DNA from: Ligustrum vulgare
Taxonomy: Eukaryota; Streptophyta; Magnoliopsida; Lamiales; Oleaceae
Length of the DNA stretch: 64,000 nt
Direction: 5' to 3'
Assembly: GCA_963555705.1 (NCBI GenBank)
Contig: OY743169.1
Location: 48,774,624 to 48,838,623, forward strand
A program made the position numbers and the translations under genes. Positions 1-10,701 of the stretch are shown here, piece by piece. Numbering within the stretch: position 1 is the stretch's first letter; every line of letters starts with the position of its first letter. The notes beneath the pieces were generated by a model. It had not been told where the DNA came from. It saw only the letters and a program-made list of their open reading frames with translations, and did no database searches.

Positions 1-724
1 CGTTCAATCCGATCTTCATGTGTCTCCAGACCATCCGACCCGTTTGTCTCCAGCAGCTGATGACCCCAATGATTTCTCGTATTTTGGTATACATAAGGCA
101 AGGGCGGTCGAAATGGCCAAGCTAAAAGGGAAGATCCCTAAAGCTCTAAGGGACGTCCGATCTCACAGATGCCAGGGGTGGAACTCCTTGAAGGTTCTTC
201 CAAATAGTGTCCACAATTCCCTAGTTATTGTCGTGCGATCTTAGGATAAGAGAAAGGAGGCCATGGTGTCCGACATGGACTTACTTAATACTGCCCACGC
301 CACCTCTGCTTTCCTGGGACTTGCACAAAACTACATGTCCCATGTCCGTGCTAAAGCTCACGAGCAGATGGAGCTTCATGACGAGTTGATGCGCCAACGT
401 ATAATGGTAAAAGATAGAAATAAGGCGCTAGAGCAGGAGAGAGAGAAAATGGCCGATGCTAAGAAGGCGCAAGAGCTCCAATGTGAGAGCCTAACTCAGA
501 GGAATGGTCTTCTGTTGTCCGAATTGGAAAAGGCCAATCTTGATATCGCTGAACTGAAAGCTCATGAAAAAGCTAAAGTGGAGGTCGATGCCCAGCTGGA
601 CGCAGTGTAAAAGGAACTTGAACAGGCCCTAGTCGACCTAAATTCTGCCGTGGAGGTTTATAAGGCATCCAAGGAGTATGAGGTGGACCACACTGATACC
701 TACATCCTAGCTCTGGAGGATGCT
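1..724 (+). pseudogene. Antisense coiled-coil ORF of a Tat-type gypsy element, left part (disrupted)
   Basis: One frame reads from the window edge to 724, interrupted by an in-frame TAG (242-244) and an in-frame TAA (608-610). The middle part (about 263-720) is rich in Glu, Lys, Gln, Ala and Leu in a heptad-like pattern, as expected of a coiled coil. It lies antisense to the gypsy pol at 22216-26111. Some Tat-lineage elements are known to carry an extra ORF antisense to and downstream of pol, which fits this position. The frame stops at a 5-bp ATGCT (720-724) and resumes in phase at 21310, so the 20.6-kb insertion landed inside the ORF. The true start is outside the window. The protein's function is not known to me. 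Confidence 0.7.
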
Positions 725-1229
725 TGTGACGACCCGAATTCTCGACCATTCGAGTGCCACTAAAAGTGACTCATATCATATTATCGAGACTTAAATAGTA
801 ATGTAAAATTATTCAAAAGAATAATTAGAATCCCATAATTTTATCTGTGAATAAAAATAGAACATAATTTTCTTACATAAAGTTCAACATAATTATCTCA
901 TCAATCTTAACCACTTTTTCCACTTCCATGTTGACCGCCTCGAACCTTCAATTATCTGAAAATGGTAAATATCGTGGAGTGAGATTTATAAAATCCCAGT
1001 AAGTATACTAAGCATAAATTTTCTTTTGAAAGCATATGGATCATTTTCATCATAACATAGGATAGGATCGAAATACTCATAAACATAGGGAGACACAAGA
1101 ATTTTACCGAACTTAAATGACAAGAATTCTTATGTGTAGCGCTACTAAACTCCGGTCCCCTTAGCATAATCATAAACATATCATATGGAACCCATAACAA
1201 TCTTGTGAGATTGATTTCATAGCAATGAT

Positions 1230-2047
1230 CCAAACATTTTCATAAAAACATAAGATATACTTACTTGTCATAAAAACATACTTACTTTTCATAAAAACAT
1301 AAGATATACTTACTTGTCATAAAAACATACTTACTTTTCATAAAAACATAAGGTGTATTTACCTTTCATAAAAACATACTTACTTTTCATAAAAACATAA
1401 GATATACTTACTTGTCATAAAAACATACTTACTTTTCATAAAAACATAAGGTGTATTTACCTTTCATAAAAATATACTTACTTTTCATAAAAACATAAGA
1501 TATACTTACTTGTCATAAAAACATACTTACTTTTCATAAAAACATAAGGTAATACCTTTCATAAAAACATACTTACTTTTCATAAAAACATAAGGTATAT
1601 TTACCTTTCATAAAAACATACTTACTTTTCATAAAAACATAAGATATACTTACATTTCATAACAACATACTTAATTTTCATAAAAACATAAGATATACTT
1701 ACATTTCATAACAACATACTTAATTTTCATAAAAACATAAGATATACTTACATTTCATAACAACATACTTAATTTTCATAAAAACATAAGATATACTTAC
1801 ATTTCATAACAACATACTTAATTTTCATAAAAACATAAGATATACTTACTTTTCATAACAACATACTTAATTTTCATAAAAACATAAGATATACTTACAT
1901 TTCATAACAAGATACTTAATTTTCATAAAAACATAAGATATACTTACATTTCATAACAACATACTTAATTTTCATAAAAACATAAGATATACTTACTTTT
2001 CATAACAACATACTTAATTTTCATAAAAACATAAGATATACTTACCT
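1230..2047. repeat. Minisatellite A in the LARD LTR (about 48-bp unit)
   Basis: This is a tandem array based on TTTCATAAAAACATAAGATA followed by TACTTACTTTTCATAACAACA-like variants, with units of roughly 48 bp in two subtypes (…CTTACTTGTC… and …CTTACATTTC…). The corresponding arrays are at about 7216-8033, 13204-14021 and 19192-20009. Copy number is the same in all four LTRs. Confidence 0.85.
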
Positions 2048-2269
2048 TTTAAAAGATTAAAATGAAGTGTAGTAGTAAATGGACCAAAACTTTCTTGACC
2101 ACCTTGAATTTCTCTTACTTGTGGATTTTGTCAAGAGGTTGGAAATAAGTGTATATGTGTAGAGTTGTGTGTAAAAGAGATGGGTTTAAATAGATGTATA
2201 AAGTTGGCATATTGTAAACATAATCATTCAATTCTATTAATTTTAACACATCCTTTTCTTAAAGTAAAG

Positions 2270-3045
2270 CACCATTCATATACTTTTCCATATTTATACA
2301 AATAATATGCTCTTCATGATTATATATAATGGAGTCTATCAATCATTCATATATTTTTCCATATTTATACAAATATTATGCTCTTCATGATTATATATAA
2401 TGGAGTATATAAATCATTCATATACTTTTCCATTTTTTATACAAATATTATGCTCTTCATGATTACATATAATGGAGTCTTATCAATCATTCATATACTT
2501 TTCCATATTTATACAAATATTATGCTCTTCATGATTATATATAATGGAGTATATAAATCATTCATATACTTTTCCATATTTATACAAATATTATGCTCTT
2601 CATGATTATATATAATGGAGTATATAAATCATTCATATACTTTTCCATATTTATACAAATATTATGCTCTTCATGATTACATATAATGGAGTCTTATCAA
2701 TCATTCATATACTTTTCCATATTTATACAAATATTATGCTCTTCATGATTATATATAATGGAGTATATAAATCATTCATATACTTTTCCATATTTATACA
2801 AATATTATGCTCTTCATGATTATATATAATGGAGTATATAAATCATTCATATACTTTTCCATATTTATACAAATATTATGCTCTTCATGATTATATATAA
2901 TGGAGTATATAAATCATTCATATACTTTTCCATATTTATACAAATATTATGCTCTTCATGATTATATATAATGGAATATATAAATCATTCATATACTTTT
3001 CCATTTTTTTATACAAATATTATGCTCTTCATGATTACATATAAT
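2270..3045. repeat. Minisatellite B in the LARD LTR (about 70-74-bp unit)
   Basis: About eleven units contain TATGCTCTTCATGATTA and TATAATGGAGTATATAAATC. They alternate between an ATATATAATGGAGTATATAAATC subtype and an ACATATAATGGAGTCTTATCAATC subtype. Copies lie at about 8256-9031, 14244-15019 and 20232-21007. Short open frames here (for example 2378-2605) are artefacts of the periodicity. Confidence 0.85.
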
Positions 3046-3342
3046 GGAACCTCTCATGCTTGCATATATTTTCTTAATTTAAATAATAAAAGTAATTTTT
3101 GTATAAATAAATATTGGGATAACATTGAATTAAGTATTTGGACTTAATATACTTTAAATCAAGAAAATGGAGATATTTTTAGAAATTCGGAATTTAATTT
3201 AAAATCGAACGATCTCGATTATTTCTTGACTTGGCTATACGAATACGTCGCTGCGTTAACTTAATAAAAATGGGTGAAATAGTAGCGACACGATTTTCTA
3301 TTAAAATAATTATTAATCGCGTAAAAATTCTTGGTTGCTACA

Positions 3343-3379
3343 AACTTACCCCCTTAAAATAATTTCGTCCTCGAAATTA
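3343..3379 (-). other. Polypurine tract with upstream AGGA-loop hairpin (copy 1)
   Basis: On the minus strand an 8-bp stem, TAATTTCG/CGAAATTA, closes a 4-base AGGA loop (3360-3379). It is followed by a purine tract AAGGGGGTAAG (3345-3357), and the LTR begins at 3342. The purine tract is the expected plus-strand primer site. The hairpin has the same loop and stem length as those next to the purine tracts of the unrelated element B. Confidence 0.82.
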
Positions 3380-4328
3380 AACTTACTTGATCTTATGATT
3401 TCTGAACACTTAATCAGAATCTCTTCTTCTTCTTCTTATGTAGCATCATCGCTACCATATTTAACCCAACCATATTTAACCCACTGGACTTTGACTAAAT
3501 GCATCAATTTGTTTTCTTAAGACATGAATTTTTCTATCAATAATAGACATATGTCTACTCATAAATTCTTCTGAATCAAAATGAAAATTCCCAATCGTAT
3601 GTGATATTTCATCATATCTTGTAATACTCATGTAACCTGTCACTTATCATCGTATCATGTAACCTCAAATATTCGTATTAATATCTCTAAAATTTCAATA
3701 AATCTTTACTAACATATCATACCATAATAATTTGTCATTTCTTCTTATCACCAAATATCCCAAAATAATTAAAACGATTACCTGAATATTCTCTATGTAA
3801 TATACCCAAACATGTTATTCACATATCAACATAATCATCAGTTTATCTTTCCAATATTTGTAACCCAAAATTTCTGCAAAATTCAATAAACAAATATCTC
3901 CCAAATAATTAAAATTCTTAACTCAAATATCATAACATTTCCCGTAAGGTATTCCTTTCACTTGCACAAACTTATTAATCCTGATTCAATACAGTCCTTA
4001 TTTCACTTTCACGTATCCCCGTATTATTTCTATTCCTTGATTATTATATCAAAATATCAGTACCCAAAATCCAAGAAAATATTTCATATCTCAAATCCCG
4101 TCATCATCAAATCTTCCTTTTATCAAGAAAGTAAACGGCGCATAACTCTTGTTCCCTCTTTTCCATTATTCTATTCCGCACTTTCTTGCTGGAATCAATA
4201 TCACGCGGATTTCCTCCGATCCTTAATGCTTTTAAATAGTTCATGCTGGGAAGAGGTTAGATCCATCAAAACATGGATATCATTCTTACAAACATTCGCA
4301 AGTATTATTCCAGTCTTCCAATGAATGA

Positions 4329-4715
4329 TCTGAGGAAAATTTATCGAATAAGACTCGAAAGATTGAGGTTGCTGATGGCTTTATAGCCCTACCCGGAGGT
4401 TTTGGTACCTTAGAAGAAATCTTTAACATTACCTCGTGGGCTCAACTAGGTCTCCATACTAAGCCTATTGGGCTTCTGAATGTTAACAATTTCTTTGATG
4501 GTTTGTTAACCTTTCTTGATTATGCTGTGGAACAGGGATTCATCTCTCCATTTTCCAGAAGGCTTCTTATTTCTGCTCCTACTATTGATGAACTACTGGA
4601 TAAGCTGCAGTCATATATCTCAATACAAGATCCAGCAGGGGTTAAGATAGATTGGTCGCAAGGAAGGGGAATCAAGCGAAAATGGAGTCCGGTTAATGTA
4701 AACTTAACTTTATGA
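4329..4715 (+). pseudogene. Captured LOG-like (cytokinin riboside 5'-monophosphate phosphoribohydrolase) fragment, copy 1
   Basis: An open frame runs from just after an in-frame TGA (4326) to TGA at 4713. From about 4362 it reads as the C-terminal half of a plant LOG/lysine-decarboxylase-like protein: ADGFIALPGGFGTLEE (the PGGxGTxxE nucleotide/phosphoribosyl motif is at 4392-4418), then WAQLGLHTKPIGLLNVNNFF, AVEQGF and RRLLISAPTIDELL. LOG enzymes release active cytokinin bases from their nucleotides. The N-terminal half is missing, so no active enzyme is expected. No intron interrupts about 115 matching codons, which suggests capture from processed RNA (inference). The fragment is antisense to the retroelement's own transcription. 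Confidence 0.85.
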
Positions 4716-4725
4716 ATCTTAGAAT

Positions 4726-4937
4726 AGGTGGGGGTAGAGTACGGAGTATTCTTACTCTCGAGACACCCCTCTAATTTCCTAGGATTTTCCTTAATGTTTA
4801 AATCTTGTGTGTACCTCAAAGGTTCCAGGTGGTAGATTACGGAGTATTCTTACTCTCGAAACACACCTTTTTGAAGGTTTCTTTATTTCCTCAAAAGGTC
4901 AGAGGTGGTAGGATACGGCTACTCCGGAAACACATCT
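4726..4937. repeat. Three imperfect stem-loop repeats just downstream of the LOG fragment
   Basis: Three units start AGGTG…TACGG and end …CACC(C)CT, CACACCT or CACATCT (4726-4770, 4827-4868, 4903-4937). In the first two, GAGTA-TTCT-TACTC forms an inner hairpin and AGGTG/CACCT an outer stem. The third unit has lost the inner stem. Copies lie at about 10712-10923 and 16700-16911. It may be a former 3' UTR of the captured gene or element RNA structure; its function is unknown. Confidence 0.6.
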
Positions 4938-5716
4938 CTCAATTTGAGGAATTTCCCATGTTGCTTTCTTTTGCTTTTGCGTGTTTTCATGTATTTCCTT
5001 TCTAGGGTGACTCTTGTGTGTTCTCCTTATGAGAAAATAATAATATCTCTGTTATCATCTACTAAATCTCGTTTGTGATGTAAATGAACTTGTATGTCTA
5101 ACTTCAATTCTCTTAGTGATTGCATACCATACTATGCTCTTAACTCCAAACGATAAAATTCTAGACAGAGTTTTCCTTTGAAATTTGGACTTATCCAAAT
5201 CGTAAGCATACTTCATAACTCACAATAATAACTAATTGTACATTTGATCACAATTTCATCAAACTTCAATATCATCATAAATATTCCAGAAAATCAATTC
5301 ATAATTCCTCAACATAGAAATTTCAAATCATAATTTCTAATATCACCATATCAAGTCCTTATTTCTCAATAATTAAGAGCCTAAACTTTAAATTTCCAAC
5401 TTCATAATTCTTCTCATAAAAATCTCAATAAAATCATATCACTTATAATCTCAACATCTCATCATAACTTCATAAAACTGACTTTCTATTTCTCGTTTAA
5501 TCTAAACGATGAATAATTCGAAAATATTATCTAGTCCTTTCTGTTGACTTCTCATACTTAGTGCCATGTCTAAAATCAATTATGCAAAGTCCATTTAGGG
5601 CTCATCATTTCTAAACTCAAGGACAACGATTATTTTGAAAATCATTCTTAAGTCATATTATTCCCATTATGCTCAACATCCGTTCTCTCTTTTTCTTTCC
5701 GAATTTTTTTTTTCAG

Positions 5717-5899
5717 AATTGAAACTTGAAGAGTGGTACCAATAATCATCCACAGTTTTTCCTTGCTTTTAAGCAAAGGTAGTGATAAAGGGATAAATTA
5801 TTGAACCGAAAATTGAAACTTGAAGAGGAAGTACTAATAACCATCCACAGTTTTTCCCTTGTTTTTACACAAAGGTAGTGATAAAGGGATAAATTATTG
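5717..5899. repeat. Tandem duplication inside the LARD internal region
   Basis: Two units (5717-5803 and 5811-5899) share TTGAAACTTGAAGAG, CATCCACAGTTTTTCC and AAAGGTAGTGATAAAGGGAT. The first unit can fold around CTTGCTTTTAAGCAAAG. Equivalent duplications are at about 11703-11885 and 17691-17873. Confidence 0.7.
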
Positions 5900-6448
5900 T
5901 ACAATTCATTATCAATTTTGTTTGTTTAATATATTATTCCATATATTTTGGGCCAAAGTTACAACCCAACTTAATTTCTAATTGAGTCAATCTTACTAAG
6001 CTTAATATGAACCAAAATTCATATCAATATCCTCTATGTCTCATGATTCTACATTAAAATGAATAAATTAAAATTTAGGCTTCTATCAATTCATATCATA
6101 CTCAACATGTATATTTCACTTAAAGATTCATAACATATGAATATTTCATACTTAACATGTCTTAATAAAATCGTAAATGACTTGCAAAGCATATAACATA
6201 CCTGGTTCGAGGAGTCAATACGTGGAGAGTGACATAGTAGAGTGATGAGTTAAAATATTTTAAAAAAAAATTATTATTAATCATTTCGCATCTTTACATA
6301 AGATTGGGCCTAATTAACCCAAATAAAATTTTATCGTCAAATCTTATTTTCCTTTAGTCCCCGAACTTCTAGAAATTTATCAAAGACATCAATATAAAAA
6401 TCATATCACTAACTAATTATATTCCATAAAATTTTCAGAACATTACAA

Positions 6449-6485
6449 ACTCCCTTGCTTAAAATGAATTTTGTCCTTGAAATTC
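6449..6485 (-). other. Decayed second purine tract and AGGA-type hairpin near the 5' end of the LARD interior
   Basis: The minus strand reads GAATTTCA-AGGA-CAAAATTC (6466-6485), then AAGCAAGGGAGTTT, then TGTAATGTTC, which looks like an LTR start. The six outer base pairs are kept. The two inner ones look like CG-to-CA decay of a TTCG-AGGA-CGAA hairpin. It may be the 3' end of an older element fused into the LARD. Copies lie at about 12436-12473 and 18424-18461. Confidence 0.55.
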
Positions 6486-6697
6486 GCACATCAAATTTCA
6501 TCATACTTTTCAAAATCATAACCATACTTGACATGTGAAAATTCAAATTTTTTTTTTAATTGAATAGTGATTTCGTTCACTGTTCATCATGAATAGCACG
6601 TCGTTTTACTGTTCACGTGAATAGTGTTTTTTTTTTTTTTTTTTTTTTAAAGAAATAAAATTTCAAAAATCTACAGAATCGTTTTTAAAACTCTTGT

Positions 6698-6708
6698 CTC
6701 TGATACCA
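6698..6708 (-). other. Primer-binding site, initiator-Met tRNA type (copy 1)
   Basis: The minus strand reads TGGTATCAGAG two bases after the LTR end (LTR ends …GTCGTCACA). This is the standard plant PBS complementary to the 3' end of initiator tRNA-Met, and it fixes the element's orientation as minus. Confidence 0.88.
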
Positions 6709-6710
6709 AC

Positions 6711-9328
6711 TGTGACGACCCGAATTCTCGACCATTCGAGTGCCACTAAAAGTGACTCATATCATATTATCGAGACTTAAATAGTAATGTAAAATTATTC
6801 AAAAGAATAATTAGAATCCCATAATTTTATCTGTGAATAAAAATAGAACATAATTTTCTTACATAAAGTTCAACATAATTATCTCATCAATCTTAACCAC
6901 TTTTTCCACTTCCATGTTGACCGCCTCGAACCTTCAATTATCTGAAAATGGTAAATATCGTGGAGTGAGATTTATAAAATCCCAGTAAGTATACTAAGCA
7001 TAAATTTTCTTTTGAAAGCATATGGATCATTTTCATCATAACATAGGATAGGATCGAAATACTCATAAACATAGGGAGACACAAGAATTTTACCGAACTT
7101 AAATGACAAGAATTCTTATGTGTAGCGCTACTAAACTCCGGTCCCCTTAGCATAATCATAAACATATCATATGGAACCCATAACAATCTTGTGAGATTGA
7201 TTTCATAGCAATGATCCAAACATTTTCATAAAAACATAAGATATACTTACTTGTCATAAAAACATACTTACTTTTCATAAAAACATAAGATATACTTACT
7301 TGTCATAAAAACATACTTACTTTTCATAAAAACATAAGGTGTATTTACCTTTCATAAAAACATACTTACTTTTCATAAAAACATAAGATATACTTACTTG
7401 TCATAAAAACATACTTACTTTTCATAAAAACATAAGGTGTATTTACCTTTCATAAAAACATACTTACTTTTCATAAAAACATAAGATATACTTACTTGTC
7501 ATAAAAACATACTTACTTTTCATAAAAACATAAGATAATACCTTTCATAAAAACATACTTACTTTTCATAAAAACATAAGGTATATTTACCTTTCATAAA
7601 AACATACTTACTTTTCATAAAAACATAAGATATACTTACATTTCATAACAACATACTTAATTTTCATAAAAACATAAGATATACTTACATTTCATAACAA
7701 CATACTTAATTTTCATAAAAACATAAGATATACTTACATTTCATAACAACATACTTAATTTTCATAAAAACATAAGATATACTTACATTTCATAACAACA
7801 TACTTAATTTTCATAAAAACATAAGATATACTTACTTTTCATAACAACATACTTAATTTTCATAAAAACATAAGATATACTTACATTTCATAACAAGATA
7901 CTTAATTTTCATAAAAACATAAGATATACTTACATTTCATAACAACATACTTAATTTTCATAAAAACATAAGATATACTTACTTTTCATAACAACATACT
8001 TAATTTTCATAAAAACATAAGATATACTTACCTTTTAAAAGATTAAAATGAAGTGTAGTAGTAAATGGACCAAAACTTTCTTGACCACCTTGAATTTCTC
8101 TTACTTGTGGATTTTGTCAAGAGGTTGGAAATAAGTGTATATGTGTAGAGTTGTGTGTAAAAGAGATGGGTTTAAATAGATGTATAAAGTTGGCATATTG
8201 TAAACATAATCATTCAATTCTATTAATTTTAACACATCCTTTTCTTAAAGTAAAGCACCATTCATATACTTTTCCATATTTATACAAATAATATGCTCTT
8301 CATGATTATATATAATGGAGTCTATCAATCATTCATATATTTTTCCATATTTATACAAATATTATGCTCTTCATGATTATATATAATGGAGTATATAAAT
8401 CATTCATATACTTTTTCATTTTTTATACAAATATTATGCTCTTCATGATTACATATAATGGAGTCTTATCAATCATTCATATACTTTTCCATATTTATAC
8501 AAATATTATGCTCTTCATGATTATATATAATGGAGTATATAAATCATTCATATACTTTTCCATATTTATACAAATATTATGCTCTTCATGATTATATATA
8601 ATGGAGTATATAAATCATTCATATACTTTTCCATATTTATACAAATATTATGCTCTTCATGATTACATATAATGGAGTCTTATCAATCATTCATATACTT
8701 TTCCATATTTATACAAATATTATGCTCTTCATGATTATATATAATGGAGTATATAAATCATTCATATACTTTTCCATATTTATACAAATATTATGCTCTT
8801 CATGATTATATATAATGGAGTATATAAATCATTCATATACTTTTCCATATTTATACAAATATTATGCTCTTCATGATTATATATAATGGAGTATATAAAT
8901 CATTCATATACTTTTCCATATTTATACAAATATTATGCTCTTCATGATTATATATAATGGAATATATAAATCATTCATATACTTTTCCATTTTTTTATAC
9001 AAATATTATGCTCTTCATGATTACATATAATGGAACCTCTCATGCTTGCATATATTTTCTTAATTTAAATAATAAAAGTAATTTTTGTATAAATAAATAT
9101 TGGGATAACATTGAATTAAGTATTTGGACTTAATATACTTTAAATCAAGAAAATGGAGATATTTTTAGAAATTCGGAATTTAATTTAAAATCGAACGATC
9201 TCGATTATTTCTTGACTTGGCTATACGAATACGTCGCTGCGTTAACTTAATAAAAATGGGTGAAATAGTAGCGACACGATTTTCTATTAAAATAATTATT
9301 AATCGCGTAAAAATTCTTGGTTGCTACA
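6711..9328 (-). repeat. LARD LTR 2
   Basis: This 2618-bp internal LTR of the array has the same ends as LTR 1. At the sites noticed by eye it matches LTR 3, including a T at 8416 where LTRs 1 and 4 carry C. It serves as boundary for internal regions on both sides. Confidence 0.92.
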
Positions 9329-9365
9329 AACTTACCCCCTTAAAATAATTTCGTCCTCGAAATTA
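9329..9365 (-). other. Polypurine tract with AGGA-loop hairpin (copy 2)
   Basis: Same arrangement as at 3343-3379, preserved without change next to LTR 2. Confidence 0.82.
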
Positions 9366-10314
9366 AACTTACTTGATCTTATGATTTCTGAACACTTAAT
9401 CAGAATCTCTTCTTCTTCTTCTTATGTAGCATCATCGCTACCATATTTAACCCAACCATATTTAACCCACTGGACTTTGACTAAATGCATCAATTTGTTT
9501 TCTTAAGACATGAATTTTTCTATCAATAATAGACATATGTCTACTCATAAATTCTTCTGAATCAAAATGAAAATTCCCAATCGTATGTGATATTTCATCA
9601 TATCTTGTAATACTCATGTAACCTGTCACTTATCATCGTATCATGTAACCTCAAATATTCGTATTAATATCTCTAAAATTTCAATAAATCTTTACTAACA
9701 TATCATACCATAATAATTTGTCATTTCTTCTTATCACCAAATATCCCAAAATAATTAAAACGATTACCTGAATATTCTCTATGTAATATACCCAAACATG
9801 TTATTCACATATCAACATAATCATCAGTTTATCTTTCCAATATTTGTAACCCAAAATTTCTGCAAAATTCAATAAACAAATATCTCCCAAATAATTAAAA
9901 TTCTTAACTCAAATATCATAACATTTCCCGTAAGGTATTCCTTTCACTTGCACAAACTTATTAATCCTGATTCAATACAGTCCTTATTTCACTTTCACGT
10001 ATCCCCGTATTATTTCTATTCCTTGATTATTATATCAAAATATCAGTACCCAAAATCCAAGAAAATATTTCATATCTCAAATCCCGTCATCATCAAATCT
10101 TCCTTTTATCAAGAAAGTAAACGGCGCATAACTCTTGTTCCCTCTTTTCCATTATTCTATTCCGCACTTTCTTGCTGGAATCAATATCACGCGGATTTCC
10201 TCCGATCCTTAATGCTTTTAAATAGTTCATGCTGGGAAGAGGTTAGATCCATCAAAACATGGATATCATTCTTACAAACATTCGCAAGTATTATTCCAGT
10301 CTTCCAATGAATGA

Positions 10315-10701
10315 TCTGAGGAAAATTTATCGAATAAGACTCGAAAGATTGAGGTTGCTGATGGCTTTATAGCCCTACCCGGAGGTTTTGGTACCTTAGA
10401 AGAAATCTTTAACATTACCTCGTGGGCTCAACTAGGTCTCCATACTAAGCCTATTGGGCTTCTGAATGTTAACAATTTCTTTGATGGTTTGTTAACCTTT
10501 CTTGATTATGCTGTGGAACAGGGATTCATCTCTCCATTTTCCAGAAGGCTTCTTATTTCTGCTCCTACTATTGATGAACTACTGGATAAGCTGCAGTCAT
10601 ATATCTCAATACAAGATCCAGCAGGGGTTAAGATAGATTGGTCGCAAGGAAGGGGAATCAAGCGAAAATGGAGTCCGGTTAATGTAAACTTAACTTTATG
10701 A
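10315..10701 (+). pseudogene. Captured LOG-like fragment, copy 2
   Basis: Same open frame and motifs as at 4329-4715, with no change seen in the translated part. It is in LARD internal region 2. Confidence 0.85.

Larger units (their letters stand above)
725..3342 (-). repeat. LARD LTR 1
   Basis: This 2618-bp LTR starts TGTGACGACC and ends GGTTGCTACA on the plus strand. It carries two minisatellites (about 1230-2047 and 2270-3045). Compared with the other three LTRs it has two private bases: T at 1473 and G at 1549. It shares C at 2430 with LTR 4, where LTRs 2 and 3 have T. Confidence 0.92.
3343..6710 (-). mobile_element. LARD internal region 1
   Basis: This is 3368 bp with no retroelement coding sequence. 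From the PBS end (right) to the PPT end (left) it holds: the PBS (6698-6708); a decayed second hairpin and purine tract (6449-6485); an 87-89-bp tandem duplication (5717-5899); three stem-loop repeats (4726-4937); a captured LOG fragment on the plus strand (4329-4715); an AT-rich stretch; then hairpin and PPT (3343-3379). It differs from internal regions 2 and 3 by G instead of C in the short motif near 4811 and by one T fewer in each of two T-runs (near 6548 and 6627). Confidence 0.88.

Noticed and set aside
952..1233. 93-codon minus-strand frame in each LTR
   Set aside because: Its conservation follows from near-identity of the LTRs. Composition is that of AT-rich DNA and no domain is recognisable.
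2378..2605. 75-codon plus-strand frame, repeated in all four LTRs
   Set aside because: It is a translation of the about 72-bp minisatellite, with phrases repeating with the period; no gene signal.
1230..3045. CRISPR-like regular repeats
   Set aside because: Units are contiguous without unique spacers and the context is a plant LTR; this is a minisatellite.
3962..4324. 120-codon plus-strand frame upstream of the LOG fragment
   Set aside because: Low-complexity Ser/Ile/Tyr/Phe composition, no LOG N-terminal motifs, and a stop separates it from the LOG frame.
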